Position numbers and translations under genes: made by a program. Shown in pieces: positions 53,808 through 63,437 of a stretch of 64,000 nt of DNA (the first letter of the stretch is position 1; every line of letters begins with the position of its first letter). Source of the stretch: an uncultured Pelagibacteraceae bacterium (GTDB lineage Bacteria > Pseudomonadota > Alphaproteobacteria > Pelagibacterales > Pelagibacteraceae); NCBI GenBank assembly GCA_902543405.1, contig CACBYC010000003.1, positions 1 to 64,000 on the forward strand, given 5' to 3'. The notes under the pieces were generated by a model, which made no database searches, was not told where the DNA came from, and saw only the letters and a program-made list of their open reading frames with translations.

Positions 53808-54958
53808 TATACTCTGAATCTTAAGTTACTTCTGTTTAGGTCACTGATTTTTGTGCAACCCATTAGTTTCATATCTCGTTGCAGTTCAGTTTTATATTGA
53901 TGTAATGCTCTTTCTACTCCTGCTTGACCTGCTGCAGCTAAAGCATAAAGATAAAGTCTTCCACCTGAACAAGCTTTAGCACCTAAGGATAATGCTTTTA
54001 GCATATGAGTTCCTCTGTGAATTCCACCTTCACAAATAACATCAAGTTTATCGCCAACAGCATCAACAATTTCTGCAAGTTGATCAAAAGGAGACCTAGA
54101 ACCATCAAGTTGCCTTCCTCCATGATTAGAAACCATAATACCAGTACATCCAATATCTACAGCTCTTTTTGCGTCTTCAACACTCATAATACCTTTAAGA
54201 GCAAAATGACCCCCCCATTTAGAACAAAGATTTTCAGCATCTTTCCAATTCATGTTTTGATCTAGCATAGTAGAAAAATAACTTCCAATCGAAGAATTAG
54301 TACTTGTACCTTCTTTAACAAAATCTTGAAGATGAGGCAGTTCGAATTTACCTTTTGTCAAATAGTTTATTCCCCACATAGGTTTGGTAGCAAAACTAAA
54401 CAAACTAGATAACGTTAATTTAGGTGGAGAGGTAAAACCTGTTCTCAAATCTCTCTCTCGGTTTCCGCCAGTTATAGTATCTACTGTTAAAGCCATTACA
54501 TCAAATTTTGCTGCTTTAGCCCTCTCTAAACAAGAGTCATTTAAGCCTCTATCTTTGTGAAAATAAAATTGAAACATCTTAGGAGTATCAATCATTGAAG
54601 AAATTTCCTCTACACTGACTGTTGCTAAAGCTGAAACGCCAAACATTGTATTAAATTTTTTAGCTGCCTTTCCTACTGCTCTTTCTCCGTCATAATGGAA
54701 AAGTCTTTGTAATGCTGTAGGTGCTAAGTAAAAAGGTAAATCCAATTTTTTTCCAAATATTGTTGTTGAAAGATCAACATTTTCAACTCCTCTTAAAACA
54801 TTTGGAACTAAATCAACATCATCAAAAGCACTAGTATTTCTAGCATAAGTTATTTCATCATCAGCTGCACCATCAATGTAGTGAAAAATTGGAGAAGGTA
54901 ATTTTTTTTTGGCTAATTTTCTAAAATCACCAAAATTGTGACAGTCTTTTAAATTCAT
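53807..54958 (-). CDS. FMN-dependent alpha-hydroxy-acid dehydrogenase/oxidase (LldD-like), paralog 2
   Basis: 383 aa; FHYIDGAADDE, VSNHGGRQLDGSRSPFDQL, CEGGIHRGTHMLKAL. Confidence 0.92.
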   Translation of the reverse strand: MNLKDCHNFGDFRKLAKKKLPSPIFHYIDGAADDEITYARNTSAFDDVDLVPNVLRGVENVDLSTTIFGKKLDLPFYLAPTALQRLFHYDGERAVGKAAKKFNTMFGVSALATVSVEEISSMIDTPKMFQFYFHKDRGLNDSCLERAKAAKFDVMALTVDTITGGNRERDLRTGFTSPPKLTLSSLFSFATKPMWGINYLTKGKFELPHLQDFVKEGTSTNSSIGSYFSTMLDQNMNWKDAENLCSKWGGHFALKGIMSVEDAKRAVDIGCTGIMVSNHGGRQLDGSRSPFDQLAEIVDAVGDKLDVICEGGIHRGTHMLKALSLGAKACSGGRLYLYALAAAGQAGVERALHQYKTELQRDMKLMGCTKISDLNRSNLRFRV

Positions 54959-54967
54959 AAACTTAGT

Positions 54968-55468
54968 TTAAAATTTTTTTATATAATTAAACATATAACT
55001 ATTTGCCCCAGGATTATTATCTCCAAGATTTGCATTAGAAATATGATTGTAAGAGAAAGCTATTTCACTTTTTCTGCTGATATCATAAGAAATTTGAATT
55101 TCAGTTTTAAATTCAATCACATGACGGAGATCTTTTCCGTCTCCCTTATCATATAAGCCAGGAGTAAAACTTGGTGTTATATTAAAAGAGTTCATATGAT
55201 AAGTAGTTTGAAAACCTTTATAAATATATTTTGCATTATCTACTGTAAAAAAGAAACCTGTAACTGGATAAAGTTTGCCTAAAAAACTATCATGATGTGA
55301 ATTTAAATTAATATATTGAGCTCCAAACAAAGTGGATTTAGCACCTTCATCGCTAAAATCAAAGGTGCCAGTATATAAGCTCCATTTGTTATCAAAATTC
55401 TTGTCATCTGCATTCACAGAACTGAATAAAAAAATAAAAACAACTAATATTTTTAAATAAAATTGCAT
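54968..55468 (-). CDS. Outer-membrane acyloxyacyl hydrolase / lipid A deacylase PagL-like protein
   Basis: 166 aa; signal peptide, beta-barrel-like pattern, H-x-S-N-A motif in YNHISNANLGDNNPGANSYMFNY. Confidence 0.65.
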   Translation of the reverse strand: MQFYLKILVVFIFLFSSVNADDKNFDNKWSLYTGTFDFSDEGAKSTLFGAQYINLNSHHDSFLGKLYPVTGFFFTVDNAKYIYKGFQTTYHMNSFNITPSFTPGLYDKGDGKDLRHVIEFKTEIQISYDISRKSEIAFSYNHISNANLGDNNPGANSYMFNYIKKF

Positions 55469-55481
55469 AAAAAATTTGTAT

Positions 55482-55844
55482 CTAACTTATAGATACTTTT
55501 CTAAGAATTAAAATACCGCCAAAAATGAACAAAATCAAAGGTAATACCCAAAGTAATACTGTTTTTTTGTTAATTTCTGGATCATAAACTATCCATTCTC
55601 CGTATTTACTCTTGAGAAAATCATAAATCTCTTCATCATTTTTACCTTCATCGATTTTATTTTGTATTAAAATTTTCATACTTAAAGCAAAGTCAGATTG
55701 AGAGTCGTAAACTGATTGGCCCTGACAGATTAAACATCTCAAATTTTTTGAAATTTGATTAACCTTTTCAGGATTAGCTCCATGTGAAATATTTAAAAAA
55801 CTAATTAAGTAAAATACAGTCAATACTAAAATTTTAATTTTCAT
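55482..55844 (-). CDS. ccmH: Cytochrome c-type biogenesis protein CcmH (short form)
   Basis: 120 aa; LRCLICQGQSVYDSQSDFA, FLKSKYGEWIVYDP. Confidence 0.94.
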   Translation of the reverse strand: MKIKILVLTVFYLISFLNISHGANPEKVNQISKNLRCLICQGQSVYDSQSDFALSMKILIQNKIDEGKNDEEIYDFLKSKYGEWIVYDPEINKKTVLLWVLPLILFIFGGILILRKVSIS

Positions 55845-56367
55845 TTTTTATTATCATTTTAAGTTCAGCAAGTTTTTCATCATCTAATGGACCTATATAT
55901 TTTTTTAAAATAGTTTTAGTCTTGTTATCAACAATAAATGTTTCGGGTACACCATATGCACCTAGCTCAATTGAATTCACTCCTGAAGGGTCAACTACAA
56001 TTTTAGAATAAGGATTGCCTAATTCTTTAATAAATTTTTTTGCATTAATTTCATTATCTTTATAATTAATTCCAATTATATTTAATTTATCCAATGATTT
56101 GAGGTTTAGTAGAAAAGAATGCTCATCTCTGCAGGGTAGACACCACGAGGCCCAAATATTAACTATTGAAAAATCTTTATCATTTATCAATTCATATAAC
56201 GTGGTCTCTTCATTAGAGTAAAGAAACTTAGCTTTAAAGTTAAAATCAATTTTACTTGAGTTTAAATCAGGGGAATAATTATTAGTTTTATTCAAGCCTT
56301 TAAGAAGAATAAAAAAACTTACAATAACTAATGAAACTACTGCAATTAGCTTAATGTTTTTAACCAT
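55834..56367 (-). CDS. ccmG: Thiol:disulfide interchange protein CcmG/DsbE
   Basis: 177 aa; NIWASWCLPCRDEH thioredoxin motif, GVPETFIVDNK. Confidence 0.94.
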   Translation of the reverse strand: MVKNIKLIAVVSLVIVSFFILLKGLNKTNNYSPDLNSSKIDFNFKAKFLYSNEETTLYELINDKDFSIVNIWASWCLPCRDEHSFLLNLKSLDKLNIIGINYKDNEINAKKFIKELGNPYSKIVVDPSGVNSIELGAYGVPETFIVDNKTKTILKKYIGPLDDEKLAELKMIIKNEN

Positions 56368-58231
56368 TTTTTTTTACAATGCTTAATATGCCCCCAAAGG
56401 AAATTAATATTATTGATATCCAAATCCATATCATAAACGGTTTTATTTGATACCTGACATTATAAAATCCATCATTTTTTAATATATTAAATACTAAAAA
56501 ATTATCTGAATATAATGTTGATTCAATATCAGCTTCACTGGTTATTGTCTGTGGCTGATCATAAACTCTTACTTCTGGTTTCAGATTGATCGAATTATTT
56601 TTATCTGTAATCTTAAAGTTTGCTTCTAAAGATTGATAATTTTTATTTTCATTAATTTTAAGACTTTCAAATTTTATTGTTTTATTTAAAAATTTTCTTT
56701 CATCACCAACTCTCATATTAGATGAATATTCTTTGGCAAGAACACCATTAACCAAAACACTTAAAATAAACAAACTAAAACCGAAATGAGATATTTTTTG
56801 AGATAAATTTGTTTTTTTTACTGAAAAATCTTTAATAGTAATTAAGAAAAGAAAAATACTTGCAATAAAAAGTGGTAGTGAAAATAGATATGAAATTCCT
56901 ACTCTTTTTAAAAAAATAAAAGAAATAATTATTGATAAAATAAAAAATAAAAGCTGCTGTAGATTAATTTTATTTATTTTATCTTTAATCCAATTCAAAT
57001 TTGGTCCAATTGCCATAAAAATTAAAAAAGGAACCAAAAAAGGTACAATTAATTTATGATAAAAGGGCGGACCAACTGAAATTTTATCATTATTTACTAC
57101 TTCTAGAAATATTGGATAAACTGTGCCAATTAAGACAACTGATAAAAAAAACATCATAAACAAGTTATTAACTAGAACAGCTGTTTCTTTACTAACAATA
57201 TAAGTTTTTGTGAAATTGTTTTTGATTTTGTTTTGATAAAAAAAATAAATAAAAATAGACAACGTAATTAATATAAATAAAAAACAAAGAATAAAAACTC
57301 CCCTTGATGGATCATTTGCAAAAGTATGGATTGAATTTAAAATACCAGATCTAACTAAAAATGTTCCACTCATACTTAATGAAAAAGTTGTAATTGATAA
57401 AATTACAGCCCAGGAATGAAACATTTCTCTTTTTTCCAAAATTAAAATAGTATGGAATAAAGCCGTTAAACAAAACCATGGCATAAGGGATACATTTTCA
57501 ACTGGATCCCAAAACCAAAAACCTCCCCATCCTAGTTCATAATAAGCCCATATAGATCCTAATAAAATTCCAATTGATAAAAAAATCCATGAAACTAGTA
57601 CCCAATTTTTTATATGCTTGGCCCAAGTTTTATTTACAGAACCTGATATTAAGGCTGCGAGTGAAGAAGAAAAAATAATAGATGTTCCAACATATCCTAA
57701 ATATAATATTGGTGGATGAATTGCTAATGCTGGGTCTTGAAGTATTGGATTTAAACCAGTTCCCTCGTTTGGAATTGGGAATAAACTCATAAAGGGATTT
57801 GAAGTAAAAAGAATAAATAATAAAAATCCTGCAATTATTATTTCCTGAAAAAATAAAGTAAGAATCCTATATTTGTTTGAAAGATTTTTTGAAGTAATTG
57901 TAAAAATTAATAAAAAAATTGATAATACTAATAACCAAAGAAGTAAGCTTCCCTCATGGTTACCCCATGTTCCTGAAATTTTATAGAACAAAGGTTTAGA
58001 GGTATGAGAATTATTATAGACTGTCTCATTACTAAAATCTGAGATTATAAAACCTATTATAAGAGCAATGAAACTTATTATAATCATTAATGATTGAATA
58101 GAAATTAATGAAAAAATTCTTCCACTAATATTTATATTATTTCGATTTAATAATATTGGAGATTGAATGATTATTATAATAGATGACAGTAAAGCAATAT
58201 AAAGTGAATAATTTCCAATTTGGTTTAGCAT
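56360..58231 (-). CDS. ccmF: Heme lyase CcmF
   Basis: 623 aa; WGNHEGSLLLWLL, WAYYELGWGGFWFWDPVENVSLMPWF. Confidence 0.96.
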   Translation of the reverse strand: MLNQIGNYSLYIALLSSIIIIIQSPILLNRNNINISGRIFSLISIQSLMIIISFIALIIGFIISDFSNETVYNNSHTSKPLFYKISGTWGNHEGSLLLWLLVLSIFLLIFTITSKNLSNKYRILTLFFQEIIIAGFLLFILFTSNPFMSLFPIPNEGTGLNPILQDPALAIHPPILYLGYVGTSIIFSSSLAALISGSVNKTWAKHIKNWVLVSWIFLSIGILLGSIWAYYELGWGGFWFWDPVENVSLMPWFCLTALFHTILILEKREMFHSWAVILSITTFSLSMSGTFLVRSGILNSIHTFANDPSRGVFILCFLFILITLSIFIYFFYQNKIKNNFTKTYIVSKETAVLVNNLFMMFFLSVVLIGTVYPIFLEVVNNDKISVGPPFYHKLIVPFLVPFLIFMAIGPNLNWIKDKINKINLQQLLFFILSIIISFIFLKRVGISYLFSLPLFIASIFLFLITIKDFSVKKTNLSQKISHFGFSLFILSVLVNGVLAKEYSSNMRVGDERKFLNKTIKFESLKINENKNYQSLEANFKITDKNNSINLKPEVRVYDQPQTITSEADIESTLYSDNFLVFNILKNDGFYNVRYQIKPFMIWIWISIILISFGGILSIVKKNG

Positions 58232-58653
58232 TAATTACTCTCTTTTAATGCCTCTTTCACCTCGGGTGGCATATAATTTTCATCATGTTTTGCTAATATT
58301 TTAACCGCAGTTAAAAAATTACGATCTTTTAAAAAACCTTCAGCCACAACTCCTTTTCCTTCTTCAAATAAATTTGGAACAGAACCACTATAATTAATTA
58401 TTAATTCGTTTTTAAAGTCAGTTATGACAAAATTAACTTCTGACTGATTAATGATAATTGATTTTTCTTTAACCATTCCTCCAACTCTTATTTTTTTTGG
58501 TGTCAACTCTGTTAAATTTTTAATTTCTGTAGGTGATTTAAAATAAACAACGTTTTCCTCAAGTGATTTAAAAACTAAAAATACAATTAAGATTAATGAA
58601 AAGAATATAGATAATATAAAGATGGCTCTTAATTTAACTTTTTTACCATACAT
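58231..58653 (-). CDS. ccmE: Heme chaperone CcmE
   Basis: 140 aa; [23 protein letters not shown] (heme-binding H / Y). Confidence 0.95.
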   Translation of the reverse strand: MYGKKVKLRAIFILSIFFSLILIVFLVFKSLEENVVYFKSPTEIKNLTELTPKKIRVGGMVKEKSIIINQSEVNFVITDFKNELIINYSGSVPNLFEEGKGVVAEGFLKDRNFLTAVKILAKHDENYMPPEVKEALKESN

Positions 58654-58664
58654 GAAATTAAAAA

Positions 58665-58898
58665 TTAAATTTTAGATGCAGATGAAGTAGCTAGTATTTC
58701 TTTATATGTCTCTTGTTTTTTTGCTATTTCAATTTTATCAGTATCTAAATTTTCAAAGCGAGTCCTGAATTTCTTTTGCTCTTTAATAAGTTGAAGTTTG
58801 ATTACTGAATATAAAATACAGAAACAAGAAAGAGTAAATACAAAAGAAGACCATACATAGAGACCATATCCATTCATGTATAAAACTTCGTTAATCAT
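58665..58898 (-). CDS. ccmD: Heme exporter protein CcmD
   Basis: 77 aa single-TM protein between ccmC and ccmE. Confidence 0.75.
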   Translation of the reverse strand: MINEVLYMNGYGLYVWSSFVFTLSCFCILYSVIKLQLIKEQKKFRTRFENLDTDKIEIAKKQETYKEILATSSASKI

Positions 58899-59602
58899 AA
58901 TCTATCTAATCCTTTATTTTTTATTTTTATCAGTTCTGTATTATATTTCATCAAAAATATCAAAAGCGAAAAAAGTGCAAATGCCGCAGTCATTATACCT
59001 AAAGGTAACAACATGGATGTATGAATAGAAGTTTCGGTAAAAATATTTACTGAAGAGGGTTGGTGCAATGTTGACCACCATTCAACAGAAAATTTGATTA
59101 TTGGGACATTTATTAAACCTATTATTGCTATGTACGAACTAATCTTTACAGCTTTTTCCTCATTGTCAGTTACCCTCCAACTTAGAAGAAACATTAAATA
59201 GAAAAAAGCAAGTAATAACATTGATGTTATTCTTGCATCCCATGCCCACCAGGTTCCCCAGGTAGGTTTACCCCAAATGGATCCTGTAACCAAAGCAATA
59301 ACGTTAAAAACAAAACCAGACGGTGCTAAGCTTTTTGTTATTAAAGAAAGATTCTTATTTTTAAAAACTAAAATACCAAATGACAAAACAGCAATTAAAG
59401 AAAAAATTCCAAGAGAAATCCATGCTGCTGGGACATGGACATACATAATTCTAACTGAATCACTTTGTTTATAGTCTTCAGGAGAAAGTATTAGTGCCTC
59501 AACAAGGCCAATGCTTATAATTACTAAAAAAATAATAAATACAAACTTTTGTGTTTTATTTATTATTTTTAATAAGTTGTTTGGTTTTAAATAGTTAAAC
59601 AT
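58895..59602 (-). CDS. ccmC: Heme ABC transporter permease CcmC
   Basis: 235 aa; MYVHVPAAWISLGIF, WGKPTWGTWWAWDARITSMLLL. Confidence 0.95.
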   Translation of the reverse strand: MFNYLKPNNLLKIINKTQKFVFIIFLVIISIGLVEALILSPEDYKQSDSVRIMYVHVPAAWISLGIFSLIAVLSFGILVFKNKNLSLITKSLAPSGFVFNVIALVTGSIWGKPTWGTWWAWDARITSMLLLAFFYLMFLLSWRVTDNEEKAVKISSYIAIIGLINVPIIKFSVEWWSTLHQPSSVNIFTETSIHTSMLLPLGIMTAAFALFSLLIFLMKYNTELIKIKNKGLDRL

Positions 59603-59694
59603 TTTCTGTTATCTATAACACAAATTCAAATTATGAAAATTTTTCTGGTGGGTTATTCTGACCAAGAACACAGAGGGAGACAAAATAAATGGGG

Positions 59695-59700
59695 ATTATA
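59695..59700 (-). promoter_or_regulatory. Extended -10 promoter-like TGCTATAAT upstream of ccmC
   Basis: Minus strand GATGC-TATAAT-CCCC about 93 nt upstream of the ccmC start; no good -35 at 17 nt. Confidence 0.5.
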
Positions 59701-59785
59701 GCATCCTTGGTCAAAATATAATTTATCCTAGACATAATCTATGACGAAGGTTTGCACGAAATGTGTTTAAATAATGTAAATCAGC

Positions 59786-60106
59786 TTAATTAGAAGGTTT
59801 AAAGTAACCAGAGCCTTTTTTTCCTGAGAATATCTCGTTGATTAGAGGGTGTTTAATTGGTTCGTCAGAATCATCCACTAATAAATTTTGCTCAGACACG
59901 TATGCTTCGTAAGTGATTTCATCATTTTCAGCTAACAAATGATAGAATGGTTGGTCTTTTCTAGGTCTTACGTTTTTTGGTATAGATTGATACCACTCCT
60001 CGGAATTATTAAACTCAAAATCAACATCATAAATTACACCTCTAAAATCGAAGTGCTTATGTTTTACAACGTCTCCAATAGAAAATTTTCCTTTTTGAAC
60101 AGTCAC
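59786..60106 (-). CDS. hspQ: Heat shock protein HspQ (YccV-like)
   Basis: 106 aa; KFSIGDVVKHKHFDFRGVIYDVDFEF, QPFYHLLAENDEITYEAYVSEQNL. Confidence 0.92.
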   Translation of the reverse strand: MTVQKGKFSIGDVVKHKHFDFRGVIYDVDFEFNNSEEWYQSIPKNVRPRKDQPFYHLLAENDEITYEAYVSEQNLLVDDSDEPIKHPLINEIFSGKKGSGYFKPSN

Positions 60107-60183
60107 CTGATAAATATGGATATTTAAAAATAAAAATCAATAAAAAAAATGTGAATGTTTTATTATTCTGCTATTATGTAGCA

Positions 60184-60735
60184 GTGAATAAATCTATTTT
60201 AAAATTTGTTACTGATTTAGGGCCTTTGGTAATATTTTTTTATTTTTATTATAACAATGATAAAAATTTAATTGTTGCAATACCTCCACTTATAGTTGCA
60301 ACAATAATAGCAGTTTTAATTATGTGGATTGTTGAAAAAACAATTCCAAAGGTACCATTAATAAGCGGAATATTGATTACATTGTTTGGTGGTTTAACAA
60401 TTTATTTTGATGATCCTATATTTATTTACATGAAGCCAACGATAATAAATATTTTGTTTGGTCTTGCATTAATGTTTGGCAAATACTTTACAAATGAACC
60501 CGTTTTGAAAAAATTACTTGGAAAATCTATGCCCTTAAGTGATGAAGGATGGGAGATTTTAAATAAAAGATGGACGTACTTCTTTTTTGGATTGGCGATT
60601 TTAAATGAAATAATTTGGAGAACGCAATCAGAAGAATTTTGGGTTAACTTTAAAGTTTGGGGAATGTTACCAATAACCTTTATTTTTACTGCTTTTCAAA
60701 TAGGTTTAATAAACAAATACAAACTGAATGAATAG
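60184..60735 (+). CDS. yciB: Intracellular septation protein A / YciB family (GTG start at VNKSILKF more likely than 60151 ATG)
   Basis: DLGPLVIFFYFYYN, RWTYFFFGLAILNEIIWRTQSEEFWVNFKVWG. Confidence 0.9.
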   Translation: MNKSILKFVTDLGPLVIFFYFYYNNDKNLIVAIPPLIVATIIAVLIMWIVEKTIPKVPLISGILITLFGGLTIYFDDPIFIYMKPTIINILFGLALMFGKYFTNEPVLKKLLGKSMPLSDEGWEILNKRWTYFFFGLAILNEIIWRTQSEEFWVNFKVWGMLPITFIFTAFQIGLINKYKLNE

Positions 60736-61066
60736 AAATTTAAAATTAGTAGTAAATAATACGAATAAAGATGAAGATAAAAAACTTTTTTTTGAGAGAA
60801 CTGAATTAAAAATTATTTTAGATCTTTATGCAAAAATGGTTTCCTCGGGTAATTGGAAAGACTATGGTCTTTCTATTTCGGGAAAACAAGTAAGTTTTAG
60901 TGTTTTTAAAAATGCTGCTGAAAAAGCTATATATAAAATTTGTAAAAATTTTAAGCCTTCAAACAAAAATCTAAAATATTTAATTACAGATACTAATGGT
61001 AAGATATTAAAAAATTCATATGATCTTAAGATACTCTTGAATAAAGTTGATTGGAAAAAAATTTAG
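60728..61066 (+). CDS. DUF2794 family protein
   Basis: 112 aa; FFERTELKIILDLYAKMVSSGNWKDYGLSISGKQVSFSVFKNAAE. Confidence 0.8.
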   Translation: MNRNLKLVVNNTNKDEDKKLFFERTELKIILDLYAKMVSSGNWKDYGLSISGKQVSFSVFKNAAEKAIYKICKNFKPSNKNLKYLITDTNGKILKNSYDLKILLNKVDWKKI

Positions 61067-61069
61067 GTT

Positions 61070-61828
61070 TTATCTTCTTTGACCGAATAATCTTAAAAGC
61101 ATTATAAATAGATTTATAAAGTCTAAGTATAAAGTTAAAGCACCCATAACAGCTTTTTTACCCATTAACTCTCCACTGTCAGAGGCAGCATACATGTTTT
61201 TAATTTTTTGTGTATCGTATGCCGTTAAGCCAACAAATACTAAAACACCGATTATTGATATTGCAAAATACATCATTGATGATTTTAGGAATATATTTAC
61301 AATAGATGCAATTATAATTCCTATTAAACCCATCATTAAAAAAGATCCCATCTTAGTTAAATCTCTTTTTGTTGTGTAACCATAGATACTCATTGCACCA
61401 AATGTTGCTGAAGAAATAAAGAATACTCTTGTTACACTTAATCCTGTGTAAACTAATAATATTGAAGAAAGTGATAATCCCATTAATGCAGCAAACACCC
61501 AGAAAGTTGTCTGAGCTCTTGAAGCACTCATTTTATTAATTCCAAAACTCATGTAAAATACAATTCCTAATGGAGCTAACATTACAATCCATTTTAAACC
61601 TGATAAATAAATTGCATTTCCAAATTCTGTTAATCCAACAATTGCTCCGTTTGGATCTGTTACAACAGACATTTTAAATGATAAAAGTGCTATTATTCCA
61701 GTAAGCAAAACTCCAGTTGCCATGTAGTTATAAACTTTAAGCATGTAGGCTCTTAAGCCTTCATCCATAACAACAGTTTGCTTGGCTGTTGTTGCTTTAT
61801 TTAAAATATTATCTTTATTGAATTCCAT
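61070..61828 (-). CDS. Bax inhibitor-1 / YccA family membrane protein
   Basis: 252 aa, ~7 TM; GLTAYDTQKIKNMY, ALTLYLDFINLFIMLLRLFG. Confidence 0.92.
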   Translation of the reverse strand: MEFNKDNILNKATTAKQTVVMDEGLRAYMLKVYNYMATGVLLTGIIALLSFKMSVVTDPNGAIVGLTEFGNAIYLSGLKWIVMLAPLGIVFYMSFGINKMSASRAQTTFWVFAALMGLSLSSILLVYTGLSVTRVFFISSATFGAMSIYGYTTKRDLTKMGSFLMMGLIGIIIASIVNIFLKSSMMYFAISIIGVLVFVGLTAYDTQKIKNMYAASDSGELMGKKAVMGALTLYLDFINLFIMLLRLFGQRR

Positions 61829-61899
61829 ATTATTTATATAAGATTTTTTTTTAAGATTTTCAAGTCGTCAAAATAAATGTAACAAATACTACATATATT

Positions 61900-62934
61900 A
61901 TGAATTATAAAAAACTAGGAAATACAGACCTAAATGTGAGTACAATTTGTCTTGGGACAATGACTTGGGGTGAACAAAATACCCAAAATGAGGCATTTGA
62001 ACAAATGGATTACTCTTTAGATAATGGAGTAAATTTTTGGGATACAGCTGAGTTGTATGCAGTTCCACCAAAAGCTGAAACATATGGTCATACAGAAACT
62101 ATTATTGGGAATTGGTTTGAAAAAACAAAAAAAAGAAAAGACATAATTCTTGCGTCCAAAGTGGGTGGTCCTAGCAGAAAATATATGAGAAATGGAGAAA
62201 ATAGTTTTACTGGCAAAAACTTAGAGAATGCTCTTCATGGAAGTCTAAAGAGATTAAAAACTGATTATATTGATCTTTATCAACTACATTGGCCTGAAAG
62301 AAACGTAAATAACTTTGGAAGATTGGGTTACGAGCACAAAGAAAATGACTGGAATAAATTTGAAGATGTTTTGGAAAATTTAAAAAAATTTATTGAGGAA
62401 GGCAAAATTAGGTATGTTGGTTTGTCAAATGAAACTCCATGGGGAGTTATGAATTATCTTCAACTTGCTAAAGATAAAGATTTACCAAGAATGATGTCAA
62501 TTCAAAATCCATACAGTTTATTAAATAGGTCTTATGAAGTTGGTTTAGCAGAAGTATCTATCAGAGAAAATATAGGGTGTTTGTCATATTCACCTTTAGC
62601 CAGTGGTTATTTAACAGGCAAATATAGAAATAAACAATTTCCAAAAGGATCAAGAATGGAAAGAGATTTTGATTTTTGGACAAGATATAGAAAACCAAAT
62701 ATGGAAGAGGCTGTTGAAGATTATTACAAAATTAGTCAAAAATTTGATCTGGATATGAGTCAAATGTCTATAAAATTCTGTGAAGTACAAGATTTTATGA
62801 CTAGTGTAATTATTGGAGCAACAACTATGGAGCAGTTGAAAACTAACGTAGAAAGTGTAAAAGTGAATCTTGATAGTGAAGTAATAAAAGAAATAAATAA
62901 TGTACAAAAAAAATATCCTAATCCATGTCCATAA
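61900..62934 (+). CDS. Aldo/keto reductase (Tas-like)
   Basis: 344 aa; GTMTWGEQNTQNEAFEQMDYSLDNGVNFWDTAELY, YIDLYQLHWPER. Confidence 0.93.
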   Translation: MNYKKLGNTDLNVSTICLGTMTWGEQNTQNEAFEQMDYSLDNGVNFWDTAELYAVPPKAETYGHTETIIGNWFEKTKKRKDIILASKVGGPSRKYMRNGENSFTGKNLENALHGSLKRLKTDYIDLYQLHWPERNVNNFGRLGYEHKENDWNKFEDVLENLKKFIEEGKIRYVGLSNETPWGVMNYLQLAKDKDLPRMMSIQNPYSLLNRSYEVGLAEVSIRENIGCLSYSPLASGYLTGKYRNKQFPKGSRMERDFDFWTRYRKPNMEEAVEDYYKISQKFDLDMSQMSIKFCEVQDFMTSVIIGATTMEQLKTNVESVKVNLDSEVIKEINNVQKKYPNPCP

Positions 62935-63437
62935 TTAAAAAATTATTTTTAAAAACACTTATATTAACAGTATTTATAATAACATCTGTCCAGTCAGAAG
63001 ACTTAACAAAGTTAGGAACTTTTAAAGATTGGAATGCGGTTGCAGTTTTTAATGAAACTGGAAAAATCTGTTTTGCTTATTCTATACCAGTAAGCCAGTC
63101 TCCTAAGGCAAGCAACAGAGAAGCAAGATTGTTTGTATCCTTTAGACCTGAGGATAAAATTTCTGATGAGGTGAGCATAACTTCTGGTTATGACTTTAAT
63201 GCTCAAAATGCAATTTTAGCTACATCGGGTAAATCAAAATTTGAGTTTGACCTACCACAAAATAAATTTGCTTGGATTTCTAGTGGAAAAACAGAACAAA
63301 AAATAATTAAAAGAATGAAAAAGGCATCTAGATTAATGATAACAGCCTATAAACAAAGTGGCACAAGAACTACAGATGACTATTCATTAATGGGATTTAC
63401 CAAAGCTTATAACGCTGCAAAAAAAAGCTGCACTTAA
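62925..63437 (+). CDS. Invasion-associated locus B (IalB)-family exported protein
   Basis: 170 aa; signal peptide, FKDWNAVAVFNETGKICFAYSIP. Confidence 0.75.
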   Translation: MSIIKKLFLKTLILTVFIITSVQSEDLTKLGTFKDWNAVAVFNETGKICFAYSIPVSQSPKASNREARLFVSFRPEDKISDEVSITSGYDFNAQNAILATSGKSKFEFDLPQNKFAWISSGKTEQKIIKRMKKASRLMITAYKQSGTRTTDDYSLMGFTKAYNAAKKSCT

